From positions 1,612,001 through 1,676,000 of the forward strand of contig NZ_CP040814.1 of NCBI RefSeq assembly GCF_019443965.1: a stretch of 64,000 bases of DNA. The letters run 5' to 3'. The notes beneath the pieces were generated by a model. The model searched no databases and was not told the DNA's origin. It saw only the letters and a program-made list of their open reading frames with translations. Positions 17,796 to 26,685 of the stretch are shown in pieces (positions within the stretch are counted from its first letter, which is position 1; the number at the start of each line of letters is the position of its first letter). A program made the translations under genes and the position numbers. Source of the stretch: Salinibacterium sp. M195 (GTDB lineage Bacteria > Actinomycetota > Actinomycetes > Actinomycetales > Microbacteriaceae).

Positions 17796-18470
17796 ATGAC
17801 GAATTTCAACCTCGGAGCACAGGCGCCCGCCGGCATTGGTCGCCCGGATGTCGATGCGCGTTACATTCTGCCGACGTTCGAAGAGCGCACGGCTTACGGC
17901 TACAAGCGCCAAGACCCGTACGCGAAGTTGTTCGAAGACCGCATCATCTTCTTGGGTGTGCAAATCGACGACGCCTCGGCTGACGACGTTATGGCCCAGC
18001 TTCTCGTTCTCGAGAGCCAAGACCCTGACCGCGACATCGTGATGTACATCAACTCACCCGGTGGCTCGTTCACCGCGATGACGGCGATCTACGACACGAT
18101 GCAGTACATCCGCCCCCACATTCAGACCGTGGTTCTCGGTCAGGCAGCTTCGGCTGCTGCCGTGATCACGGCCGGTGGTACCAAGGGCAAGCGTCTCGCT
18201 CTGCCTAACGCCCGCATCATGATTCACCAGCCCGCTGGTGGTTCAGAAGGTTCGAGCCAGGCTTCGGACATCGAGATTCAGGCACGCGAGATCCTCCGCA
18301 TGCGCACGTGGCTTGAAGAGACGCTGTCGCACCACTCGAACCGTACGGCCGAACAGGTCAACAAGGACATCGAGCGCGACAAGATCCTGAGCGCCGCTGA
18401 CGCCGTTGAATATGGCCTCATCGACCAAGTGTTGACCAGCCGCAAGACTCTTCCGGCGATCACAAGCTAA
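17796..18470 (+). CDS. clpP2: ATP-dependent Clp protease proteolytic subunit 2
   Basis: The 224-residue partner subunit of ClpP1 has a longer N-terminus (about 30 residues before the conserved core, including SRYILPSF-like ARYILPTFEERT), probably a propeptide cleaved on assembly. Catalytic residues are Ser119 in GQAASAAA and His144 in MIHQPAGG. It is translated two bases after clpP1. In most relatives clpX follows directly; here a copper-type cluster on the other strand intervenes. Confidence 0.96.
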   Translation: MTNFNLGAQAPAGIGRPDVDARYILPTFEERTAYGYKRQDPYAKLFEDRIIFLGVQIDDASADDVMAQLLVLESQDPDRDIVMYINSPGGSFTAMTAIYDTMQYIRPHIQTVVLGQAASAAAVITAGGTKGKRLALPNARIMIHQPAGGSEGSSQASDIEIQAREILRMRTWLEETLSHHSNRTAEQVNKDIERDKILSAADAVEYGLIDQVLTSRKTLPAITS

Positions 18471-18519
18471 CGAACTCAACACAGCGTTAGCGGCTTTGGC
18501 CGATAGCGACTGCGCAGCA

Positions 18520-18556
18520 CTGAGGCGGTCATCCGAATTGTGGATGACCGCCTCAG
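18520..18556 (+). terminator. Terminator hairpin after clpP2
   Basis: A 15-base near-perfect stem (CTGAGGCGGTCATCC with its complement) and a seven-base loop lie 49 bases after the clpP2 stop. Confidence 0.8.
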
Positions 18557-18561
18557 TCAGT

Positions 18562-18592
18562 TAACGGCCGGCCAACTCGTGATCGGCCGTTA
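18562..18592 (-). terminator. Terminator hairpin after the copC-like gene
   Basis: A nine-base stem TAACGGCCG/CGGCCGTTA lies eight bases beyond the end of the minus-strand copC-like gene, back to back with the clpP2 terminator. Confidence 0.6.
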
Positions 18593-18599
18593 GTGGAAA

Positions 18600-19232
18600 C
18601 TAATCGCTCGCGTCATCAGTCTTCTTGCGTCTCACGGAGATGAGGAAGATCGCAACGCCAGCAATAAGCACCAACGCAATCGCGGAAGCAATCAGCACAA
18701 CCGTCGACGCATCGAGCATGGAACTCGCATCAGTACTCTCGTTTTCGGGGGATGCTTCCTCTGGCGCCGGCGCAGCCTCGTCGAGCGTTCCTCCACCACA
18801 CGCTGGGGGAGCAGCCAGTCCCTCAGAGATCGTTTGGCTGGAATCGGGCTGCCAGTCGAACCCGACCTCACCAGAGATCGTGTGACCATCTGCGGAGACA
18901 ACCTGCCACTGCATTAGGTAGTCGCCAGCCTCTCCAAGCGTGGCGCCAGTAGAGAGCGTTGCATCACGGATGGCGAAACAGCCGTCACCGAAATATTCTC
19001 CGGAATCATTAGTGATCTGGATGGCGAAGCCACCAGCATCGCCGGAAAGGTCGAGCAGAGTGTCGTTCGTGGTCACTGAGAATTCCGTTGGCAACTCCGT
19101 AATGGTCGAACCCTCTTCAGGATTGCTCGTTACTAGGTAGTTGTGGGCGTACGCGGGCGCGGCCACGAGCAACACGAGTGCTGCAATCATGGCCGCGCTG
19201 AGCGCAGCGCCGGTGCGGGTAATTCGACGCAT
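18600..19232 (-). CDS. CopC-domain copper resistance protein, membrane-anchored
   Basis: The 210-residue exported protein has a signal peptide (residues 1-29, ending APAYA before HNYL). A CopC/YobA immunoglobulin-like domain follows, with a mature N-terminal histidine and the VVSADGHTISGEVGFDW motif typical of the copper site. Next come a Pro/Glu/Ser-rich linker, one membrane helix (about 177-199) and a short basic tail. It therefore sits on the outer membrane face. It is the third gene of a cluster with a small membrane protein and YcnI, starting eight bases after ycnI. Copper binding is inferred from the family. Confidence 0.9.
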   Translation of the reverse strand: MRRITRTGAALSAAMIAALVLLVAAPAYAHNYLVTSNPEEGSTITELPTEFSVTTNDTLLDLSGDAGGFAIQITNDSGEYFGDGCFAIRDATLSTGATLGEAGDYLMQWQVVSADGHTISGEVGFDWQPDSSQTISEGLAAPPACGGGTLDEAAPAPEEASPENESTDASSMLDASTVVLIASAIALVLIAGVAIFLISVRRKKTDDASD

Positions 19233-19240
19233 CTGCGGAG

Positions 19241-19981
19241 CTACTTGCTGCTTGGGCGACGGAAGGCGAAGGCCAAGACCACCGCTGCGAGTCCAGCAAC
19301 GAGTCCAGCAATTCCGAGACCGCGCGCGACAGGATCACTGCTGTTCGCAGCCACAGCGTTGTCACTTGCTGCATTGTCGTCGTGGCTGTCGTCGTCGCCG
19401 TGAGTGTTTTCGTCAGTGGCAGCAGCATCGTGATGGCCAACCGGCTCGTCGTTGATGTAGAGCACAGGGGCAGGCTTCTCCGCGCCCTCTTCAGTTCCGC
19501 TCCAGCTAACGACCGAACCATCGGTGTACGTCTGGTCTGCCGTGAGCACGACGCTGCCGACGTCGGGGATGGGACCGAGCGAGACTGGCAGGAGCAGGAG
19601 TGCACCGTCGCCGAGTTCCGAGCCAGCCTGAGCCGTCCAGATGATCGAGGTCACAGCTTCGGTGATCTCGCTTTCACCGACCATGACCGGCTCAGGAAGG
19701 TCGCTACGCACAAGCTCGGCATCCCAGCCAGGAACCGGAACGAAGCGCACACTCGTAAATGGGGTGTCGGTGGGCAATTTAAGCTCTACCCGGTTAGTTT
19801 TCTCGGTTTCTGACTCATTCGGCACCTTGACGGTGATGAGCGCGTAGGAGCCAGCTTCGGCTTGCCCTGGTTCGATCGAGACGTGCGCGATCGCGGCCAA
19901 CGGGGCAGCAATAGCAAGGGTTGCGCCTGCCGCGAGGGCGAGGGCGGATTTTGTGAAGGCAGCTCTAGTCAAAATAGTCAT
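19241..19981 (-). CDS. ycnI: YcnI-family (DUF1775) exported copper-associated protein
   Basis: The 246-residue exported protein has a signal peptide (residues 1-32) that leaves a mature N-terminus HVSIEPGQAEAG. In characterised YcnI proteins this histidine and a nearby Glu and Trp bind Cu(II). The DUF1775 beta domain runs to about residue 160. A His/Asp-rich stretch (GHHDAAATDENTHGDDDSHDD split by a few residues) follows near 180-205, which could bind metal, then one C-terminal membrane helix. Its neighbours, CopC and a small membrane protein, are the usual partners. Confidence 0.92.
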   Translation of the reverse strand: MTILTRAAFTKSALALAAGATLAIAAPLAAIAHVSIEPGQAEAGSYALITVKVPNESETEKTNRVELKLPTDTPFTSVRFVPVPGWDAELVRSDLPEPVMVGESEITEAVTSIIWTAQAGSELGDGALLLLPVSLGPIPDVGSVVLTADQTYTDGSVVSWSGTEEGAEKPAPVLYINDEPVGHHDAAATDENTHGDDDSHDDNAASDNAVAANSSDPVARGLGIAGLVAGLAAVVLAFAFRRPSSK

Positions 19982-20038
19982 TTCGTTCTCTCTAAAGGGT
20001 CGCGAATACGCGACAAAAGTAATGGGATGCTGTGCGGG

Positions 20039-20617
20039 CTAAGCCGCGATAGTCGCGGCGGGTGGGCCGCGATAGCGCATCGTTGAGAGAAAACGGCTGG
20101 CAAACCGTGTGAGGTGAAGCGGTTGCTCAGGTCGGGGGGCACGAGCTGTTCGCACCGTGATCGCGACAGCGGGTGTGAGTAGCCGCGCCAGGAACAACCG
20201 TGCAGTTGTCAGAAGACCCCAGAAAGCGACCTCCGCGTAACGGAACATGACGATCGTGACAACGGCAGCACCAAGGTGGGAGAGCGACATGACCGAACTG
20301 GCGTTCTGAGTAACAGAACTGAAGTTCACGGTCATTGCCGACATGTCATGGCCTGCAATTGCTTCAGGCGCAAGCATCGTACTAAAGAGGGCGTGGTACA
20401 TGGCTTGGCTGGCAACGATCGCCACAGTGAGTCGCGCAAGTGACACAGTGCGGCCCGCGAGCAACATGCACACGGCGACAGAGATGACCAGCGACACGGC
20501 CATGCCAAAGAGTGACGGGGAAAGCCCGCCAGCCAGGAGATGGGAGAGGGCTGCGGCAAGTGTGGCGAAGAATGCTGCTGCACTTCCACGAAGCACGCGC
20601 ATTGCACGGGTATGCAT
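20039..20617 (-). CDS. Polytopic membrane protein of the copper-type cluster
   Basis: The 192-residue protein has about four hydrophobic segments (roughly residues 13-32, 35-55, 60-80 and 110-150) and ends in a basic, Pro-rich tail with MRYRGPP. I do not recognise a characterised family. Membrane proteins with a terminal RGPP motif occur next to ycnI in other Microbacteriaceae as far as I recall. A good AAAGGAG site precedes the ATG, and it is the first gene of the ycnI-copC transcription unit. Participation in copper handling is inferred only from position. Confidence 0.75.
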   Translation of the reverse strand: MHTRAMRVLRGSAAAFFATLAAALSHLLAGGLSPSLFGMAVSLVISVAVCMLLAGRTVSLARLTVAIVASQAMYHALFSTMLAPEAIAGHDMSAMTVNFSSVTQNASSVMSLSHLGAAVVTIVMFRYAEVAFWGLLTTARLFLARLLTPAVAITVRTARAPRPEQPLHLTRFASRFLSTMRYRGPPAATIAA

Positions 20618-20810
20618 GGGGCTCCTTTTCTCAGCTGCATCGAACTCGTTAAGCCTAGTTCGTATCCGGAGGCAGATTCGCTTGGTCGGTCATTCGTTGG
20701 ATAGCGACTGGGCCTCGACCCGACGAAACGCCGCCGGAAATGGTGACGAGACTGGATGAATATCGGGTTAGGCTCGGTGTCAAGGTATTTACTCAAGGAG
20801 AGGAACCGGC

Positions 20811-22088
20811 ATGGCCCGAATTGGGGAAAGCGCGGACCTGCTCAAGTGTTCCTTCTGCGGCAAAAGCCAGAAGCAGGTACAGCAACTTATTGCCGGTCCC
20901 GGGGTGTATATCTGCGACGAGTGCGTAGATCTGTGCAACGAGATCATCGAAGAGCGCCTGGCGGAAGCCGGCGAAGAGGCGTCGAGTGAATTCGACTTGC
21001 CCAAGCCGCGCGAAATCTACGACTTCCTTGAGGAATACGTCATCGGCCAAGAAGCAGCCAAGCGCTCGCTTTCGGTTGCCGTCTATAACCACTACAAGCG
21101 CGTTCGCGCCCGCAACACCATCACCTCTGCGGATGCCGTAATTGATGATGTCGAGATTGCTAAGTCGAATATCCTGCTGATCGGTCCCACCGGTTGCGGA
21201 AAGACCTATCTCGCCCAGACTCTCGCCAAGCGACTCAACGTTCCGTTCGCTGTTGCGGATGCCACAGCCCTCACTGAGGCTGGCTACGTTGGCGAGGATG
21301 TCGAGAACATCCTTCTCAAGCTCCTTCAGGCTGCCGACTATGACGTGAAGCGCGCTGAAACCGGCATCATCTACATTGACGAGATTGACAAGATCGCTCG
21401 CAAGGCAGAAAACCCTTCGATCACGCGCGACGTGTCCGGCGAGGGTGTGCAGCAGGCGCTCCTCAAGATTCTTGAGGGCACTATCGCCTCCGTTCCGCCA
21501 CAGGGTGGCCGTAAGCATCCGCACCAAGAGTTCATTCAGGTGGATACCACCAACGTTCTCTTCATCGTCGCGGGTGCGTTCTCAGGCCTTGAAGAAATCA
21601 TCTCGAATCGTGCGGGTAAAAAAGGCATTGGCTTCGGCGCACCGCTGCACAGCAAGGGCGACGATGTAAACCTCTTCGGAGAGGTTCTGCCGGAGGATCT
21701 TCACAAGTTCGGACTCATTCCTGAGTTCATCGGGCGGCTCCCGGTTGTCACAACGGTGACGCAACTCGACCAGGTCGCTCTCATGGACATCCTGACGACA
21801 CCGAAGAACGCTCTCGTGCGTCAGTACCAGCGCATGTTCGAGATCGATGGAGTTGAGCTTGAGTTTGAGCACGATGCTTTGGAGTCGATTGCCGACCTCG
21901 CGGTACTCCGCCAGACCGGTGCGCGTGGTTTGCGCGCGATCCTCGAAGAAGTTCTTGGCCCGATCATGTTTGACGTGCCCTCGGACGAGACCGTTGGTCG
22001 CGTAATCGTGACGAAGGCTGCAGTGCTCGAAAATGCTGCACCGACGATCGTGCCGCGTCAGGTCATGCTCGAAGAGAAGTCTGCCTAA
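20811..22088 (+). CDS. clpX: ClpX, ATPase subunit of Clp protease
   Basis: The 425-residue AAA+ unfoldase feeds substrates to ClpP1P2. The N-terminal zinc-binding domain has cysteines 13, 16, 35 and 38 (CSFCGK...CDEC). The AAA+ core carries Walker A GPTGCGKT near residue 125, Walker B IIYIDEID, a pore loop GYVGED and an RFIG-like EFIGRLP sensor. ATG 20811 follows a GGAGAGG site. A TAGGCT -10-like box lies at 20769-20774, giving a short leader. It is separated from clpP2 by the copper-type cluster. Confidence 0.97.
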   Translation: MARIGESADLLKCSFCGKSQKQVQQLIAGPGVYICDECVDLCNEIIEERLAEAGEEASSEFDLPKPREIYDFLEEYVIGQEAAKRSLSVAVYNHYKRVRARNTITSADAVIDDVEIAKSNILLIGPTGCGKTYLAQTLAKRLNVPFAVADATALTEAGYVGEDVENILLKLLQAADYDVKRAETGIIYIDEIDKIARKAENPSITRDVSGEGVQQALLKILEGTIASVPPQGGRKHPHQEFIQVDTTNVLFIVAGAFSGLEEIISNRAGKKGIGFGAPLHSKGDDVNLFGEVLPEDLHKFGLIPEFIGRLPVVTTVTQLDQVALMDILTTPKNALVRQYQRMFEIDGVELEFEHDALESIADLAVLRQTGARGLRAILEEVLGPIMFDVPSDETVGRVIVTKAAVLENAAPTIVPRQVMLEEKSA

Positions 22089-22110
22089 CTCGAGCAGTGC
22101 TTCTCTGAAC

Positions 22111-22142
22111 GCCGGCGTGCATCAGTGCCGGCGTGCATCAGT
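22111..22142. repeat. Two perfect 16-bp tandem copies
   Basis: GCCGGCGTGCATCAGT occurs twice head to tail just after clpX. The region 22089-22369 contains no gene that I can support. Confidence 0.9.
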
Positions 22143-22175
22143 GCCGCGCGGCAAACGTTCTGAGCAAGTGATGGT

Positions 22176-22248
22176 CCTGAGGGCGATCGCATTGGGCAAA
22201 TGAATCAGCGCCAGATTCGGGTAAGGCTCTGATTGGATCGCCCTCAGG
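22176..22248. terminator. Long structured inverted repeat between clpX and the convergent GntR gene
   Basis: CCTGAGGGCGATC (22176-22188) pairs perfectly with 22236-22248. Inside, AATCAG (22203-22208) pairs with 22229-22234. It lies midway between two convergent genes and may be a bidirectional terminator, though its 47-base interior is unusually long. Confidence 0.5.
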
Positions 22249-22369
22249 GCATCGTGCTAGATGACGTCTAAGAGTGAAGGGGCGCGCCAAACGCGACCGC
22301 AACTATTCTGCCCTTACTAGTGTGGTTTGCGAAAGGTTTTTGCAGATTTTTGTGGATTCGGCACAACAA

Positions 22370-23032
22370 TTAGTTGTTGTGGGCCGGAGTCACATGGGGA
22401 AGCGACAACCAGTTCTCGCGTACGGCGACGAGCGCTTCGTCGATCTCGCCGTTGCGTGCGTGCTGCACGATCGAATCATGCTGCGGCACCGACTCCCGCC
22501 CCGAGTGGGAGCTGAAACGCATTCGCTCGACGCGTCGCAGTACGGGGGTGAGTTGTCCGAGCACCTGGGCAATGGTTTCGTTGCCGCTCGCCGCGATAAA
22601 AATCTCGTGAAAGTCATCATCGGCATCCAAGGCGCCATCGACATCCTCAGCATCGAGGGCTGCCGCGAACCGCGCGTTTGCTTCGTCCATGGCGGCGAGC
22701 TGTTCCGGGGTTACTGAGGGGAGCGCAAGTCGTGCCGCAAGCTCGTGGAGGGCCGCAGTGACCTGCTGAACGCCGTGCGTGGATGCGGGGTCGTAAGGGG
22801 CGACGAGCGTTGCCTTGCCGGGAACCGACACGACGAGTCCGCCGCGTTCGAGGCGGAGGAGGGCTTCGCGGATCGGGGTGCGGCTCACCCCGAGCCATTT
22901 CTCGAGCTCGATGTCGCGAAGGCGTTCGCCGGGCGCGAAGGTGCCGTCGACGATCGCATCGCGAATTGAGGTGTAGACGTCATCGCGCAGCAGTGAGCGC
23001 TTGTGGACGGCATTCTTCTCGGGCACTGGCAT
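22370..23032 (-). CDS. GntR-family (FadR/FCD) regulator, probable acdS regulator
   Basis: The 220-residue regulator has an N-terminal winged helix (VYTSIRDAIVDGTFAPGERLRDIELEKWLGVSRTPIREALLRLE split over residues 18-60) and a C-terminal all-helical FCD ligand domain with conserved DDDFHEIF. The start ATG 23032 sits seven bases after a TACAAT box. The longer in-frame upstream extension overlaps the promoter region and lacks conservation. It is divergent from acdS, separated by 119 bases that contain AT-rich palindromes, so autoregulation and control of the ACC-deaminase operon are likely. Confidence 0.9.
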   Translation of the reverse strand: MPVPEKNAVHKRSLLRDDVYTSIRDAIVDGTFAPGERLRDIELEKWLGVSRTPIREALLRLERGGLVVSVPGKATLVAPYDPASTHGVQQVTAALHELAARLALPSVTPEQLAAMDEANARFAAALDAEDVDGALDADDDFHEIFIAASGNETIAQVLGQLTPVLRRVERMRFSSHSGRESVPQHDSIVQHARNGEIDEALVAVRENWLSLPHVTPAHNN

Positions 23033-23039
23033 GCGAAAT

Positions 23040-23045
23040 ATTGTA
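23040..23045 (-). promoter_or_regulatory. -10 box (TACAAT) of the GntR gene
   Basis: Minus-strand TACAAT (five of six to TATAAT) ends seven bases before the GntR ATG at 23032, a leaderless arrangement. The ATATTGTATGC sequence covering it resembles the site at the acdS promoter. Confidence 0.55.
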
Positions 23046-23077
23046 TGCCGCCACCCGCCGTGTTGCGGCATTGAGCC

Positions 23078-23111
23078 TTGACATCCGTACGCGAGGGCTG
23101 CAATATATTGC
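23078..23111 (+). promoter_or_regulatory. acdS promoter with palindromic operator
   Basis: TTGACA (23078-23083) and AATATA (23102-23107) are spaced by 18 bases. The -10 box lies inside a perfect 12-bp palindrome GCAATATATTGC (23100-23111), placed to let the divergent GntR protein block RNA polymerase. Confidence 0.6.
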
Positions 23112-23151
23112 ATATTGACTTTACGGTGAAGCCCCAAGAACAGGAGCCCTC

Positions 23152-24159
23152 ATGGCTATTTCAGACTTCGAGCGCTACCCCCTCACCTTCGGACCCAGCC
23201 CGGTGCACCAGCTCCCGCGCCTGAGCGCCCACTTAGGTGGCGCCACGATCTGGGCAAAACGCGAAGACGTGAATAGCGGTCTCGCTTTCGGCGGCAACAA
23301 AACCCGCAAGCTCGAATACATCGTTCCCGACGCCATCGCGCAAGGCGCCGACACCCTCGTCTCCATCGGCGGCTACCAGTCAAACCACACCCGTCAAGTC
23401 GCGGCCGTCGCCGCCAAGCTCGGCATGAAAGCTGTACTTGTTCAAGAAAACTGGGTGGACTGGCCCGACCCGCTGAGCGACCGCGTCGGCAACATCCAAC
23501 TCTCGCGCATCATGGGGGCGGATGTCCGGCTCGACAACTCTGGCTTCGATATCGGCATACGCGACAGTTGGAAGAACGCCATCGCTGATGTGGAAGCATC
23601 AGGTGGCAAGCCGTACCCGATACCAGCCGGAGCATCCGAACATCATTTGGGTGGGCTGGGATTCGCCAACTGGGCGGATGAAGTCGAAGCCCAAGAACGC
23701 GAGCTTGGCGTCTTCTTCGACACCATCGTGGTGTGCACTGTTACCGGATCAACCCACGCCGGAATGATCGCTGGCTTTGCTGGCCAAGATCGTCCCCGTC
23801 GAGTTGTCGGCATTGATGCCTCAGCGACACTCGAGAAAACACGGGCTCAAGTTGAACGAATTGCGCGCCACACGGCACAACTCATCGGGCTGGAGCGCGA
23901 GCTGCGCGACGATGAAATCACCGTGCTCGAAGGCTGGGCAGGCGACCTCTACGGCATCCCCGTCGATTCGACACTCGAAGCGATTCGTCTTGGCGGAACG
24001 CTCGAAGGCATGATCACCGACACCGTGTACGAAGGGAAGTCGCTCGCCGGACTCATTGACCTCGTGTCGAGCCGAGACATCCCAGCAGACAGCAACGTGC
24101 TTTACGCTCACCTCGGCGGCCAGCTTTCCCTCAACGCCTACAGCGGGCTCTTCCGCTAA
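23152..24159 (+). CDS. acdS: 1-Aminocyclopropane-1-carboxylate deaminase
   Basis: The 335-residue PLP enzyme cleaves ACC, the plant ethylene precursor, to 2-oxobutanoate and ammonia. All diagnostic residues align one position lower than in the Pseudomonas enzyme: Lys50 (PLP lysine, in [10 protein letters not shown]), Ser77, Tyr267, Tyr293, Glu294 (in VYEGKS) and Leu321. The Glu/Leu pair separates true ACC deaminases from D-cysteine desulfhydrases. The start ATG follows AGGAG. It is divergent from a GntR regulator and followed by an AceE-like E1 that could consume the 2-oxobutanoate. This suggests life near plants or algae. Confidence 0.93.
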   Translation: MAISDFERYPLTFGPSPVHQLPRLSAHLGGATIWAKREDVNSGLAFGGNKTRKLEYIVPDAIAQGADTLVSIGGYQSNHTRQVAAVAAKLGMKAVLVQENWVDWPDPLSDRVGNIQLSRIMGADVRLDNSGFDIGIRDSWKNAIADVEASGGKPYPIPAGASEHHLGGLGFANWADEVEAQERELGVFFDTIVVCTVTGSTHAGMIAGFAGQDRPRRVVGIDASATLEKTRAQVERIARHTAQLIGLERELRDDEITVLEGWAGDLYGIPVDSTLEAIRLGGTLEGMITDTVYEGKSLAGLIDLVSSRDIPADSNVLYAHLGGQLSLNAYSGLFR

Positions 24160-24222
24160 CGTCAACGCTCGCTCTCCGCCCGCTCTCCTCCCGTTCAGCA
24201 CGCACAGCAAGGATCACCGACG

Positions 24223-26685
24223 ATGCCAACCGAAACGACCCCGACCTCGACCCAGGCCCAGGATCACACCACTAGCTCAACTGCTGTAGCGGGTGCAGCA
24301 AGTGCCGATGTAGCCGGTGCTGATGTCGCATCAGCTGAGCCTGCTGTGAACTCTCGCCCACTCTCGGCTGCCGCGAGTCTTGGCGATGATGTGCTCGACT
24401 CGATAGCGCAACGCGTGCTTTGGACAGCGACAGCCATCATCGATTCGGCCAACCGTGGGCGCCCGAACGATTCCGGGGTGAAGGTGGGAGGGCATCAGTC
24501 GTCAAGCGCATCGATGGTCGGCATCATGACGTCACTGTGGTTTTCCGAGCTCACGTCGATTGACCGGGTTTCGGTCAAGCCGCACGCGTCGCCGGTGTTG
24601 CACGCCATCAACTACCTCATGGGGGAACTTCAGGAAAAATACCTTCCGACGCTTCGAGCGCTTGGCGGACTACAGAGCTACCCGAGTAGGCTCAAAGACC
24701 CCGACACAGTTGACTTCTCAACGGGTAGCGTCGGAATTGGCGCGACAGCACCGCTGTGGGCAGCCATGTCTCACCGGTACGTTCGCGACCAATTTCCTGA
24801 AACTCCCGCGTCTGGCAGATTTTTCAGTCTGCTCGGAGACGCCGAATTAGATGAAGGCGCCGTCTGGGAAGCCGTCACTGATTCGGGAGCCCGTCAGCTC
24901 GGCGAACTCGTCTGGATTGTTGACCTCAACCGACAGTCCCTCGACCGTGTCATCCCCGATGTGCAAATCGCCCGGCTGCAGGGAATGTTCGCTGCCGCAG
25001 ACTGGCAAGTACTCACCTGCAAGTGGGGGAGACGCATCCAAACCCTGTTCGTGCAGCCGGGCGGTGCCGAGCTGCGGGAACGACTCGAAGCGATGCCCAA
25101 CGAGGAGTACCAACGGCTACTGCGCAGTCACCCTGACGAAGTACACACGCGACTTTTAGGGCAGGAGGCCGCACCAGCGCTGCAACAGCTTGTCGCGGCG
25201 CTGAGCCCGCACGAGTTGGCGGCGAGCATTCGCGATCTTGGTGGGCATGACATTCATCTGCTCCTTGAGACCTACAAGAACATTGACCCTGAGCGCCCCA
25301 CCGTCATCTTCGCCTACACCGTTAAGGGTCGGGGTCTGGCGACCGAGGGGCACCCCAACAACCATGCGGCGCAGCTCACGGAAGCCCAGATGCAGCAGCT
25401 TGCCGAACTCTCGGGGATGACGCTCGAGGAACCGTGGCAGCGCTTCGCGACGGAGAGCGCTGAAGCCGTGCTGTGTCAGGATGCCGCAGCGCGGCTCCGT
25501 CGTCCGGCCATTGAACCTCACGCAATCGATCCGGTTCCCGACGAGCTGCCGTGGAGCTACAAGCCGCTGATCTCGACCCAAGCTGCCCTCGGTCGCTTTC
25601 TGCTTGACCTGAAGCGGGCGTCGCCCGAGGTTGCGCGGCGCGTGGTCACCCTCAGCCCCGACGTTGCATCATCCACGAACCTTGGCGGCTGGATCAATAA
25701 GACCGGTGTCTGGTCCGTTGGTGAACGGCACGACTGGTTTGCTGACGACACCAATCGTCTTCTCAAGTGGAGTGAAGGGGCGCAAGGCCAACACATCGAA
25801 CTCGGCATCGCTGAGGTGAACCTCGTCTGTCTCGCAGCAGAGCTCGGCTCGACGTGGAGTCGTTGGGGGCAACCGCTGATCCCGATCGCGACGCTCTATG
25901 ACCCCTTCGTCTCGCGGGCGCTCGAACCATGGTCGTACGGCATTTACTCTGGTGGCCAGTCGATTCTGATCGGCACACCATCTGGCGTGACGCTCGCGCC
26001 CGAAGGTGGAGCGCATCAGTCGATCACGACGCCCTCCATTGGCCTCGAACAACCAGGATGCGTCGCTTGGGAGCCCGCCTTCGCCCAAGACCTCGAATGG
26101 TGCCTGCTCGAAACCATGAAAAACATCGGTCGCCCCGAGGGACAATCTGCCTACTTCCGCATTTCGACGCGGCCCATTGATCAGCAACTTGCCCCACTGC
26201 CCGTCGACCCCGCACTGCGCGAACGCCGACGCGAACAAGCGATCGCTGGCGGCTACCGGGTGACCCCACGTGACCCGAGCAAGGATGCCGTCACTCTGGT
26301 CGGAGTCGGCGCCATCATGCCCGAGGTCATCGAGGCCGCCGAACGGCTCGCGAAGCTCGGAATCTCCGCTGGCGTCGTGTGTCTTACAAGCCCCGACCTC
26401 GTATTTCGGTCGCTTAATCAGCGCTACGACGCTGCGGCATCCGCTCGCACCTCAATCGTGGAAGAACTCTTCCCCGATCACGCGCGCACGCCGCTCGTCA
26501 CCATCATGGACGGTCACCCGCACACTCTCGCGTTCTTAGCGGGAGTGCGCGGTGATCGCACCCGCAATCTCGGGGTCAGCGAATTCGGTCAGTCGTCGAG
26601 CCTCGACGATGCCTACGCGCTGCACGGGATCAATGCGGATGCGATCGTGCGCGCTGCGAGCGACGTGCTGGGGTTCTCGGCCTAG
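24223..26685 (+). CDS. AceE/MdeB-like homodimeric 2-oxoacid dehydrogenase E1
   Basis: The 820-residue thiamine-diphosphate enzyme resembles the homodimeric pyruvate dehydrogenase E1. Conserved parts are HQSSSASM near residue 91, HASPVLHAINYL near 121, the ThDP/Mg motif GDAELDE (205-211) with the N-x-Q at 236-238, HTIKG-like AYTVKGRGLATEGHPNNH and a C-terminal transketolase-like half. The first 50 residues are Ala/Thr/Ser-rich and probably disordered. It lies 63 bases after acdS. The MdeB enzyme next to methionine gamma-lyase in Pseudomonas putida is a related E1 for 2-oxobutanoate, so the same substrate is inferred here. No E2 or E3 gene is nearby. Confidence 0.82.
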   Translation: MPTETTPTSTQAQDHTTSSTAVAGAASADVAGADVASAEPAVNSRPLSAAASLGDDVLDSIAQRVLWTATAIIDSANRGRPNDSGVKVGGHQSSSASMVGIMTSLWFSELTSIDRVSVKPHASPVLHAINYLMGELQEKYLPTLRALGGLQSYPSRLKDPDTVDFSTGSVGIGATAPLWAAMSHRYVRDQFPETPASGRFFSLLGDAELDEGAVWEAVTDSGARQLGELVWIVDLNRQSLDRVIPDVQIARLQGMFAAADWQVLTCKWGRRIQTLFVQPGGAELRERLEAMPNEEYQRLLRSHPDEVHTRLLGQEAAPALQQLVAALSPHELAASIRDLGGHDIHLLLETYKNIDPERPTVIFAYTVKGRGLATEGHPNNHAAQLTEAQMQQLAELSGMTLEEPWQRFATESAEAVLCQDAAARLRRPAIEPHAIDPVPDELPWSYKPLISTQAALGRFLLDLKRASPEVARRVVTLSPDVASSTNLGGWINKTGVWSVGERHDWFADDTNRLLKWSEGAQGQHIELGIAEVNLVCLAAELGSTWSRWGQPLIPIATLYDPFVSRALEPWSYGIYSGGQSILIGTPSGVTLAPEGGAHQSITTPSIGLEQPGCVAWEPAFAQDLEWCLLETMKNIGRPEGQSAYFRISTRPIDQQLAPLPVDPALRERRREQAIAGGYRVTPRDPSKDAVTLVGVGAIMPEVIEAAERLAKLGISAGVVCLTSPDLVFRSLNQRYDAAASARTSIVEELFPDHARTPLVTIMDGHPHTLAFLAGVRGDRTRNLGVSEFGQSSSLDDAYALHGINADAIVRAASDVLGFSA

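Noticed and set aside
23152..24159. D-cysteine desulfhydrase as the identity of acdS
   Set aside because: The discriminating Glu294 and Leu321 follow the ACC-deaminase pattern, as do the remaining active-site residues.
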